A stretch of DNA of 18,551 bases from Propionibacteriaceae bacterium (GTDB lineage: Bacteria; Actinomycetota; Actinomycetes; Propionibacteriales; Propionibacteriaceae): NCBI GenBank assembly GCA_031254155.1, contig JAIRVA010000053.1, positions 1 to 18,551 on the forward strand, written 5' to 3'. The notes beneath the pieces were generated by a model. The model saw only the letters and a program-made list of their open reading frames with translations. It did not search any database and was not told where the DNA came from. A program made the position numbers and the translations under genes. Shown piece by piece: positions 9,385 to 16,275 of this stretch. The first letter of the stretch is position 1, and the number at the start of each line of letters is the position of its first letter.

Positions 9385-10479
9385 TCAGCCTAGGCGCGCC
9401 GCCGCGGCGGCGATCCGTTCGTCGGTGGCAGTGAGCGCGATCCGGACGTGGCGGGCCCCGGCATCACCGTAGAAGTCACCCGGTGCCACGATGATACCGC
9501 GTTCGGCGAGCCAGCGAGCGGTCCGGCGGCCCGGTTCGCCGCGGGTCGCCCAGAGGTACAGCCCCGCCTCCGAGCAGTCGATCACAAACCCGGCGGCGAC
9601 CAGGGCTTTCGACAACACCGCGCGCCGCGCGGCGTACCGCGTCCGCTGCCCGTCGACGTGCGTCTGGTCGTGGAGCAATGCGGTCATGGCCGCGAGTACG
9701 GGGGCCGCCACCATCATGCCCAGATGTTTGCGGAGACCCAACAACGCCTGAACCACCTCGCTGTCACCGACCACGAACCCGGCCCGGTACCCCGCCAGGT
9801 TGGACCGCTTCGACAGCGAGTAGACGCCGAGCAGGCCGTCGAGGGTCCCCCCGTTGACGCGGGCGTCGAGCACCGACACCGGTTCAGCCTCCCAGCCGAA
9901 CTCGCCGTAGCACTCGTCGGCGGCGAGCAGCGCGCCCTTCGCCCGGGCGTACTCGATCCAGGCCCGGACCTCCGCCGCCCGGTCGACCCGGCCCGTCGGG
10001 TTCGATGGCGAGTTCGTCCACACGAGGACGGGCGACTCATGCTCCACCTCGGCGGGTGAGGTGGCCGTGACGACGCGGGCACCGGCCATGGTGGCCCCGA
10101 CCGCGTACGTCGGGTAGGCGATCTCGGGGATCACCACCGTGTCGCCCGGTCGGACCCCCGCCAGAATCGGCAGCCACGCCACCAACTCCTTCGCGCCGAT
10201 GACCGGCAGGACGCTCCGCTCCCCCGGCTCGGGCGCGCCCCACCGCGTGGTCACGTACGTACACACAGCCGCGCGCAGGGCTGGTGTCCCCCACACCTCG
10301 GGGTACCCGTGGGCGTCCGCGGCCCCGGCGAGCGCCCGCTGCCCGATCTTAGGCGTCGGGTCGACCGGCGTCCCCACGCTCAGATCGCAGGCGCCGTCCG
10401 GGTGCGACCGGGCGAGCGCGACGTCGGCCGCAATCGTGTCCCACGGGAATTCCGGGAGCGGCGGCGCCCAGAGCCTCAT
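9385..10479 (-). CDS. dapC: Succinyldiaminopimelate transaminase (DapC type)
   Basis: This 364-aa PLP-dependent class I/II aminotransferase probably acts in lysine and peptidoglycan diaminopimelate synthesis, converting N-succinyl-2-amino-6-oxopimelate with glutamate. The PLP lysine is K224 in SLSKRSN. NSPSNPTG (156-163), D188 in AADECYGEF and YRAGF (231-235) are the expected cofactor-contact positions of fold type I. The N-terminal part has DLSVGTPVDPTP (32-43), typical of this subgroup. It starts with ATG 3 bp after the ferredoxin stop codon, so the two are co-translated. The ferredoxin-dapC pairing is a familiar actinobacterial arrangement and strengthens the specific name. Without that context it could only be called a class I aminotransferase. 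Confidence 0.9.
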   Translation of the reverse strand: MRLWAPPLPEFPWDTIAADVALARSHPDGACDLSVGTPVDPTPKIGQRALAGAADAHGYPEVWGTPALRAAVCTYVTTRWGAPEPGERSVLPVIGAKELVAWLPILAGVRPGDTVVIPEIAYPTYAVGATMAGARVVTATSPAEVEHESPVLVWTNSPSNPTGRVDRAAEVRAWIEYARAKGALLAADECYGEFGWEAEPVSVLDARVNGGTLDGLLGVYSLSKRSNLAGYRAGFVVGDSEVVQALLGLRKHLGMMVAAPVLAAMTALLHDQTHVDGQRTRYAARRAVLSKALVAAGFVIDCSEAGLYLWATRGEPGRRTARWLAERGIIVAPGDFYGDAGARHVRIALTATDERIAAAAARLG

Positions 10480-10482
10480 CGG

Positions 10483-10803
10483 TTACGCGCCCTGGGGCGG
10501 GAGACTGGCCACGTACGGGTGGTCCCGGTCCTGCGGGCCGAGGCGGGCCGCGCCGCCCGGAGTCCCCAGTTCGGCGAAGAACTGGGCGTTGATCTCGGCA
10601 AACTCGGTCCACTCGCCCGGCAGGTCGTCCTCGTAGAAGATCGCCTGCGTCGGGCACACCGGCTCGCAGGCGCCGCAGTCGACGCACTCGTCCGGGTTGA
10701 TGTACAACGTCCGGGCACCTTCGTAGATGCAGTCCACCGGGCACTCTTCCACGCACGCCTTGTCCATCACATCGACGCAGGGGAGCGCAATCACGTAGGT
10801 CAT
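10483..10803 (-). CDS. fdxA: 7Fe ferredoxin ([3Fe-4S][4Fe-4S])
   Basis: This is a 106-aa cytoplasmic electron carrier. The cysteine pattern matches seven-iron ferredoxins: C9, C17 and C50 for the 3Fe cluster and C21, C40, C43 and C46 for the 4Fe cluster, with an extra C25. The segment CVDCGACEPVCP (40-51) is the bacterial ferredoxin motif with the last cysteine serving the other cluster. The C-terminal extension EWTEFAEINAQFFAELG is usual for actinobacterial FdxA/FdxC. The ATG at 10803 has AAAGGA 6-7 nt upstream. The gene lies 36 bp after the fused ATPase gene and 3 bp before dapC, so it may be reached by read-through from the peptide transporter operon. Confidence 0.95.
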   Translation of the reverse strand: MTYVIALPCVDVMDKACVEECPVDCIYEGARTLYINPDECVDCGACEPVCPTQAIFYEDDLPGEWTEFAEINAQFFAELGTPGGAARLGPQDRDHPYVASLPPQGA

Positions 10804-10839
10804 GGTCGTCCTTTCACTGGGGAACCAACGTCACCGACT

Positions 10840-12498
10840 TTACTCTGAAACCCGGCCCGCCCGCCGGATGGCGCGGCGCTTGGCCTGTTCGGCGGCGTCA
10901 GGCAGGGGTACGGCGGCGATCAACTGCTGGGTGTACGCCTCCCGCGGGTGGTACAACACCTGCTCGCGGGTCCCCAACTCGACGAGCTCCCCCAGGTGCA
11001 TGACGGCGATCCGGTCGGCCAGCAGGTCGACGACGGCCAGGTCGTGGGTGACGAACAGACAGGCGAAACCCATCGCGTGCTGCAGGCGGACGAAGACCTC
11101 CAGGACCTTGGCCTGGACGGACACGTCGAGCGCGGAGGTCGGCTCGTCGGCCACCACGAACTCGGGGCTCGTCGCGAGGGCCCGCGCCAGACTGACGCGC
11201 TGCCGCTGGCCGCCGGAGAGTTCGTGCGGGTACCGTCCGACGAAGTCAGCGGGCAGTTCAACCGCGTCCAACAGCTCCTGCGCCCGTGCGAGGCGACTGG
11301 CCTTCGTCCCGAGCCCGTGGATCAGCATCGGCTCGGCGATGCAGTCACCCACCGTCATCCGGGGGTTCAGCGACGCCGCCGGGTCCTGGAACACGAAACC
11401 CATCTTGCGCCTGACCTCCCGGAGGGTGCCGGCCTTGGCCCGGACGATGTCCACGCCCAGGACCTCGACCGCCCCGGCGGTCACCACCTGCAGACCCACC
11501 GTACAGCGGCCCAGGGTCGTCTTCCCCGAACCGGACTCGCCGACGAGGGCGACGATCTCGTGCGACCGGACCTCCAGGCAGACATCCTTGACCGCGCGGA
11601 CCGGCGGGCTCCCCAGACGGCCGGGGAAGTCCACACAGAGGTTGTCGACCCGCATGACCACGTCGGTACCCACCGGATCCGTGGGGGTTTCCATCGTCGC
11701 CGGCCGCGGCCGGCCGAGGTACGGTACGGAGGCCAGCAGGTGCTTGGTGTAGGGGTGGGCCGGCGCCTCGAAAATCTGGCGGACGTGGCCGGTCTCGACG
11801 AGCTCGCCCTGGTACATGACGGCGACCCGGTCGGCCATGTCGGCCACGACGCCCATGTTGTGCGTGATGAGGATGATCGCCGTACCCAGCCGGTCTTTCA
11901 AGTCGTGCAGCAGGTCGAGGATCTGGGCCTGGACGGTCACGTCGAGCGCGGTCGTCGGCTCGTCGGCGATGATGACCTCCGGGTCACAGGAGATCGCCAT
12001 GGCGATCATGACCCGCTGCTTCTGGCCGCCGGAGAGTTGGTGGGGGTACGAGTGGACGCGGTCGGCGGGCTCGGGAATGCCGACCAGGTCCAACAACTCA
12101 ACGGCCCGGTCCAGCGCCTCCCGCTTGGTCAGCTTCCGGTGCACCTGGAGGGCCTCGCAGATCTGCCAGCCCACCGTCCGGACGGGGTCGAGGGCCGTCG
12201 ACGGCTCCTGGAAGATCATGGCGATCCGGTCACCGCGGACCTGGCGGATCGCTTCACCCTTGAGCCCGACCAATTCGGTCTCGCCCAGTTCGGCGCGGCC
12301 GGTCACGGTGGCGGTCGAGGGCAACAGGCCGATCATGGCCCGCGAGCCGACGGTCTTGCCCGAACCGGATTCACCGACGATGGCCAGGACCTCGCCGGGA
12401 CAAAGGTCGTACGTGATCCCCTTCACCGCCTGGACGGGCGCGCCGTCGGTCTGGAAGGAGACGTGGAGGTTCTCGACCCGCAGCAAGACATCACTCAT
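10840..12498 (-). CDS. Fused dipeptide/oligopeptide ABC ATPase (DppD-DppF type)
   Basis: One 552-aa polypeptide carries both ATPase domains of a peptide importer, which are often separate proteins. Domain 1 has Walker A GESGSGKT (42-49), LSGGQ (155-159), Walker B VIIADEP (175-181) and the oligopeptide-family tail PAHPYTKHLLASVP (246-259). Domain 2 has Walker A GESGSGKT (320-327), LSGGQ (427-431), Walker B FVVADEP (447-453) and H-switch in VTHDLAVV, with tail EAYTQQLIAAVP. The chosen ATG at 12498 overlaps the upstream permease stop codon as ATGA. A longer in-frame start at 12723 would run through the permease gene. All catalytic motifs are intact in both halves, so both sites should hydrolyse ATP. 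It powers import through the two permeases encoded just upstream. Confidence 0.94.
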   Translation of the reverse strand: MSDVLLRVENLHVSFQTDGAPVQAVKGITYDLCPGEVLAIVGESGSGKTVGSRAMIGLLPSTATVTGRAELGETELVGLKGEAIRQVRGDRIAMIFQEPSTALDPVRTVGWQICEALQVHRKLTKREALDRAVELLDLVGIPEPADRVHSYPHQLSGGQKQRVMIAMAISCDPEVIIADEPTTALDVTVQAQILDLLHDLKDRLGTAIILITHNMGVVADMADRVAVMYQGELVETGHVRQIFEAPAHPYTKHLLASVPYLGRPRPATMETPTDPVGTDVVMRVDNLCVDFPGRLGSPPVRAVKDVCLEVRSHEIVALVGESGSGKTTLGRCTVGLQVVTAGAVEVLGVDIVRAKAGTLREVRRKMGFVFQDPAASLNPRMTVGDCIAEPMLIHGLGTKASRLARAQELLDAVELPADFVGRYPHELSGGQRQRVSLARALATSPEFVVADEPTSALDVSVQAKVLEVFVRLQHAMGFACLFVTHDLAVVDLLADRIAVMHLGELVELGTREQVLYHPREAYTQQLIAAVPLPDAAEQAKRRAIRRAGRVSE

Positions 12499-13451
12499 GG
12501 CCGGTCCTCCCCGCCCGCCGCGACCACGGCGGCGATCTCGGCCTCGTCGGCGGTCGTGGCACCGCCGCGGGTCCGCAGCAACGGATTGAGGACATCGTTC
12601 AGCGACTCCCCGATCAGGGTCACGCCGACGACGATGAGGACGATGGCGAGACCGGGGAAGACGGCCGTCCACCAGATGCCGTTGGCGATGTCGGCGCGGG
12701 CCTTGTTGAGGTCGTACCCCCACTCGGCGGCCGAGTTCGGCTCGATCCCGAAGCCGAGGAAACCGAGGCCGGCGAGGGTCAGGATCGACTCCGAGGCGTT
12801 GAGAGTCATGAGGACGGGGATGGACTGGCTCACATTGGGCAGGATGTGCCCGAACATGATCCGGCCGGGCCGCGAACCGGCGACCCGGGCCGCGTCGACG
12901 TACGGCTCGACCTTGGCCGCCATCGTCGCGTTCCGCGTCACCCGGAAAAACTGGGGGACGAATACGACCGTGATGGCCACCGCGGCGGACAGGATGCCCG
13001 TGAAGGCGCCCGAGCGGCCCTGGGACACCATGATCGACACCACGATGGCGAGCAGCAGCGACGGGAAGGCGTACATAGCGTCCATGATCAGAACCAAGAC
13101 CCGGTCGAGCGCGCCGGCGACGTACCCCGACACGACGCCGAGCGGCACACCGACGATGATCGACAGCGCCACCGCGAGGAGGATCACCTCCACCGCCGTC
13201 CGGGCGCCGAAGACGATGCGGGAGAGGACGTCGAAACCGCCGACGGTGGTACCGAGCGGATGCCCGGGTGACATGGGCAGTTGGGCGGGGAAGATCTCCG
13301 CGAAGCCGTACGGCGCGACGAGCGGCGCGCCGAGCGCCACGACCAGGAACACCGCCACGAGGACGAGACCGACCAGCAGCATGACGCGCTGCAGACCGTG
13401 CGTCGACGCGATGAGGGCGACTCCGGGGATCCGGGACTTTGAGCGGGCCAT
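12495..13451 (-). CDS. Peptide ABC transporter permease, DppC/OppC type
   Basis: This 318-aa inner-membrane permease has an N-terminal transmembrane segment (about 22-46), then HPLGTTVGGFDVLSRIVFGARTAVE-type sequence (65-89) typical of DppC. Further hydrophobic segments lie near 90-112, 116-142, 152-168, 212-236 and 264-282. The ATPase-contact EAA loop is EPYVDAARVAGSRPGRIMF (182-200). The C-terminus is a hydrophilic Ala/Glu-rich tail (about 295-318). The ATG at 13451 shares a base with the stop codon of the DppB-like gene (TGATG), with GAGG just upstream; an upstream in-frame start at 13607 lies inside that gene. Its own stop overlaps the ATPase start. The overlaps show tight co-translation of the transport complex. 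Confidence 0.93.
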   Translation of the reverse strand: MARSKSRIPGVALIASTHGLQRVMLLVGLVLVAVFLVVALGAPLVAPYGFAEIFPAQLPMSPGHPLGTTVGGFDVLSRIVFGARTAVEVILLAVALSIIVGVPLGVVSGYVAGALDRVLVLIMDAMYAFPSLLLAIVVSIMVSQGRSGAFTGILSAAVAITVVFVPQFFRVTRNATMAAKVEPYVDAARVAGSRPGRIMFGHILPNVSQSIPVLMTLNASESILTLAGLGFLGFGIEPNSAAEWGYDLNKARADIANGIWWTAVFPGLAIVLIVVGVTLIGESLNDVLNPLLRTRGGATTADEAEIAAVVAAGGEDRP

Positions 13452-14494
13452 CAGTACCTCACTCTCGGGTCGACGAGCGCGTTGATCGCGTCGATCAGGA
13501 AGGAGGCGACGGCGACGACCACGGCGATTGCGGTCGTAATCCCTTGGACGGCCACGAAATCGCGCTTCAGGAGGTACTGGCTGAGCCAGTAGCCGAGCCC
13601 CTGCCACTCGAAGGTCGTCTCGGTCAGGATCGCGCCACCGAGCATCATGGCAATCTCCATACCCATGACGGTCACCACGGGGATCAGCGCGTTGCGGAAA
13701 GCGTGCTGCGAGACCACCTTGGACTCGGCCACGCCCCGCGCCCGCGCCGCGGTCACGAAGTCGGCCCGCAGGGTTTGCAGGAGATTGATCCGGATGAGCC
13801 GGATGAACACCCCGGCGGTTAGCAGACCGAGGGCGAGCCCCGGCAGGACCGCGTGCAACAAGACGTCCTTAATCACGCCCCACTGACCGGTGCCCAGGGC
13901 GTTGATGATGTAGAAATGGGTGTTGAAACCCACGCTCTCGAGCTGCGTCTGGACCTTCGGCGAGGCGCGACCCGAGATCGGCAGCCAGCCGAGCCAGATG
14001 GAGAAGACCAGCTTCAGCAGCAGGGCCACGAAGAAGACCGGGGCGGCGTAGAACAGGACGGCGAAGGAGCGGATGGCGATGTCGGCACCCTTGTTGTAGT
14101 GCCGCGCCGCCAGCCGCCCCAGGGGCACCCCGACCGCGAAGGCCACGATGAGGGCCCAGAAGACGAGCTCCATCGTGGCCGGGCCGTACCGGACCAGGAT
14201 GGCCGACACCGACTGGTTGTCAACCGTCCGGCCGAAGTCACCGTGGAGCAGCCCCCAGAGGAACCGCCCGTACTGCACGATGACCGGGTCGTTGTACCCC
14301 GCGGCCTGCTTGCGCGCCTCGATCTCCGCCGCCGGCAGGCGTCCGCCCTGGGCGGCGGTGATCGGGTCGCCGATGACGCGCATGAAGAAGAAGACGACCG
14401 TGACGAGGATCCAGACCGTCGGGACGATCAGGACTAGCCGTAACAGGAGGTACCGGGCCAGCGCGCGTCGCGAGCTGACCGCCGTCTTCGCCAT
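13451..14494 (-). CDS. Peptide ABC transporter permease, DppB/OppB type
   Basis: This 347-aa permease has an N-terminal membrane helix (about 16-40) followed by a large loop with DPVIVQYGRFLWGLLHGDFG (69-88), the hallmark of DppB proteins. Further helices lie near 106-130, 140-172, 212-234, 268-292 and 318-338. The EAA loop is DFVTAARARGVAESKVVSQH (245-264). It pairs with the DppC-type protein to form the membrane pore. It begins with ATG 21 bp after the substrate-binding lipoprotein gene, with GGGGAAGG as ribosome-binding site, and ends by overlapping the dppC-like start. The permeases look entirely ordinary, in contrast to their binding protein. Confidence 0.94.
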   Translation of the reverse strand: MAKTAVSSRRALARYLLLRLVLIVPTVWILVTVVFFFMRVIGDPITAAQGGRLPAAEIEARKQAAGYNDPVIVQYGRFLWGLLHGDFGRTVDNQSVSAILVRYGPATMELVFWALIVAFAVGVPLGRLAARHYNKGADIAIRSFAVLFYAAPVFFVALLLKLVFSIWLGWLPISGRASPKVQTQLESVGFNTHFYIINALGTGQWGVIKDVLLHAVLPGLALGLLTAGVFIRLIRINLLQTLRADFVTAARARGVAESKVVSQHAFRNALIPVVTVMGMEIAMMLGGAILTETTFEWQGLGYWLSQYLLKRDFVAVQGITTAIAVVVAVASFLIDAINALVDPRVRY

Positions 14495-14515
14495 GCTTCG
14501 CCTTCCCCTGGACGC

Positions 14516-16138
14516 TTACGCGCCCGGCATGGTGTTGAGATTGAACACGATGTAGCGGATCTCGCCGCCCTTCGCGTCCCAGACCTTGACCGAGGAGTCC
14601 TTCTGCAGCGCCTCGATGTCGGTCGGGGTGAGCGAGCGGTAGGCCACGTCGATGTCACCGTTCGTGATGCTGAGCTTCAGGTTGGTCGCGTCCGTGAAGG
14701 TCTTCTGGATGATACCCGCATTGGCCGGCTTCGCCCCGGCGCCGCCGTAGCCCGCGTAGGGCGCCAGTTCCACCGTGTCGTTCTTGGAGTACGACGTGAT
14801 GGTGTACGGGCCGGCGAACGCGTTGGCAGCGACGATGTCCTCGTCGGACATGACCGAGTTGGCCGGGAAGACCTCCTCGTCGACGATCGGGCCCGCGCTC
14901 GTCGCGAGCACCTGCTCGAAGGTCTGGTCGTTGGCGGCCTTGAGCTTGAAGTTGACCGTCGTGGGATCGGGCGCCTCAACGCTATCGAGGTTGCCGAGCA
15001 GCGAGGCCGGACCGTTGGGATCGTTGATGGCGACGACGCGGTCGAAGCTGAACTTGACGTCCGAGCTGGTCAGGTCGTGGCCGTTGGCGAACTTGAGCCC
15101 GGACTTGAGCTTGCACTGGAAGACCGTCGGCTCGGTGAAACCGCAGGACGTCGCGATGTCCGGTTGCGGGGTGTTCTCGCCCGGCACGAAGCCCACCACG
15201 AAGGGGAAGACCTGGATGGCCATGCCGAGCGACCCGTGGTCGTACGCGCCGGCCGGGTCGAGCGTCGTCAGTTTGTCCGTGGTCCCGATCGTCACCTTGT
15301 CGGAGCCCTTGGCAATCGTGTTGAAGTGCAGGTTCTCGTCCACGCCGAGGTTGATACCGGTGACATCCGTCCCCGACACGGCCCACTGGGAGCCCTGCAG
15401 GAGCGGCAGCGTCGACAGGTACTTCTCGGCCAGCAGCGTCTGGATGTCCCCGATCTCCTGCGCCCGCTTGGCCGGGTCGGTCTCGGTGACCTCGGCGCCG
15501 ATGGCGGTGTTCACCTCGGCGACGTCGAAGTGGTTGCCGACGAAGTTGTTCGACGCGAAGAACGGCGTCAGGTAGTTGTCGGCGTCCGGGAAGTCCGGGA
15601 ACCAGCCGAGCTGGTAGATCGGGTACGCGTCGGCGACACGCTCCTTGTTGTACGTCACCCACTCGGTCGACTGGAGGTTGACCGTGAACAGGCCCGTCGA
15701 CTCGAGTTGCTGCTTGATGAGGCCGTACTCCTGGTCGGAACTCGACCCGTAGTGATCCGGGTTGTACTGGATGTTGAGCGTCACCGGGGTCGCGATGCCG
15801 GCGTCGGAGAGGTAGGCCGTGGCCTTGGCCTTGTCAGGCGTCGAGCCGTACGTGTCGCAGACCGCCTTGTTCGCCCCCACGTACCCGTCGGGAACATATG
15901 AGCAGAGCGGGGTGTACTGGCCCTTGTAGACCTGCGTGGCCAGCGCGTCCCGGTCGACCGAGGAGGCGATGGCCTGGCGGATCGCCCGCTTCTGGGCGTC
16001 GGGGTAGTTGCCCGTCGCACCGCCAACGGTCGCGGACGTGTTGGTCGTCGTCGTGTCGGGGGCCTTGTTGGCGCAACCGCTGAGGCCGATCGCCAGTCCC
16101 AGAGCCAGCAGGCTGATCGCCGCTTTCCTGAATGCCAT
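14516..16138 (-). CDS. Peptide-binding lipoprotein with circularly permuted SBP_bac_5 fold
   Basis: This is the extracellular substrate-binding lipoprotein of the adjacent peptide importer, 540 aa. The signal peptide is ordinary: MAFRKAA, a hydrophobic core and lipobox LSGC with lipidated C22, followed by a Thr/Ser/Gly linker to about 43. The remainder has its two halves swapped. Residues about 44-278 carry features normally near the C-terminus of DppA/OppA proteins: DAQKRAIRQAIASSVDRDAL (47-66), then VYKG (70-73), LNIQYNPDHYG (121-131), YQLGWFPDFPDADNYLTPFF (175-194) and TLPLLQGSQWAVSG (243-256), ending IAKG. Directly after this, 279-540 carry what is normally the mature N-terminus: KVTIGTTDKLTTLDPAGAYD (281-300), KLKSGLKFANGHDLTSSDVK (343-362), FSFDR, DSVEAPDPTTVNFKLK (385-400), AGPYTITSY, NGDIDVAYRSL (493-503) and YIVFNLNTMPGA. 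The frame is continuous and motifs intact. AAGGAG precedes the ATG. Confidence 0.9.
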   Translation of the reverse strand: MAFRKAAISLLALGLAIGLSGCANKAPDTTTTNTSATVGGATGNYPDAQKRAIRQAIASSVDRDALATQVYKGQYTPLCSYVPDGYVGANKAVCDTYGSTPDKAKATAYLSDAGIATPVTLNIQYNPDHYGSSSDQEYGLIKQQLESTGLFTVNLQSTEWVTYNKERVADAYPIYQLGWFPDFPDADNYLTPFFASNNFVGNHFDVAEVNTAIGAEVTETDPAKRAQEIGDIQTLLAEKYLSTLPLLQGSQWAVSGTDVTGINLGVDENLHFNTIAKGSDKVTIGTTDKLTTLDPAGAYDHGSLGMAIQVFPFVVGFVPGENTPQPDIATSCGFTEPTVFQCKLKSGLKFANGHDLTSSDVKFSFDRVVAINDPNGPASLLGNLDSVEAPDPTTVNFKLKAANDQTFEQVLATSAGPIVDEEVFPANSVMSDEDIVAANAFAGPYTITSYSKNDTVELAPYAGYGGAGAKPANAGIIQKTFTDATNLKLSITNGDIDVAYRSLTPTDIEALQKDSSVKVWDAKGGEIRYIVFNLNTMPGA

Positions 16139-16151
16139 GTCTCTCCTTGTC

Positions 16152-16200
16152 GTGTCTTAGCGCGGATAGCCGCACTGTGGAGCGACTACCCGCAAGACAC
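16152..16200 (-). promoter_or_regulatory. Long stem-loop in the 5' leader of the binding-protein gene
   Basis: Read on the - strand, GTGTCTT-GCGGGTAG-TCGC pairs with GCGG-CTATCCGC-(GCT)-AAGACAC. This gives 19 base pairs including two G:U, one 3-nt bulge and an 8-nt loop (TCCACAGT). It ends only a few bases before the AAGGAG ribosome-binding site. No T-run follows, so it is not an ordinary terminator. Likely roles are mRNA stabilisation, translational control or ligand/protein binding (inference). Confidence 0.6.
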
Positions 16201-16240
16201 AAAGTCTACATTCTGAGACATTACCCAGTCACTATGTGAG

Positions 16241-16260
16241 ACGATTCGTTACCAAATCGT
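16241..16260. repeat. Inverted repeat between leuA and the binding-protein gene
   Basis: ACGATT (16241-16246) and AATCGT (16255-16260) form perfect 6-bp arms with an 8-nt spacer, 15 bp beyond the leuA stop codon. The arms are A/T-rich and lack a T-tail, so an operator for the downstream transporter genes is at least as likely as a leuA terminator. TAATGT and TAGACT further downstream are possible -10 elements for the transporter operon. Confidence 0.35.
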
Positions 16261-16275
16261 GATGCCACCGGCCGT

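Noticed and set aside
10948..13485. 845-codon open frame on the + strand opposite the transporter genes
   Set aside because: It is antisense to three firmly identified genes, its translation is rich in Asp/Arg/Gly/Val without domain motifs, and such frames are common shadows in high-GC DNA.
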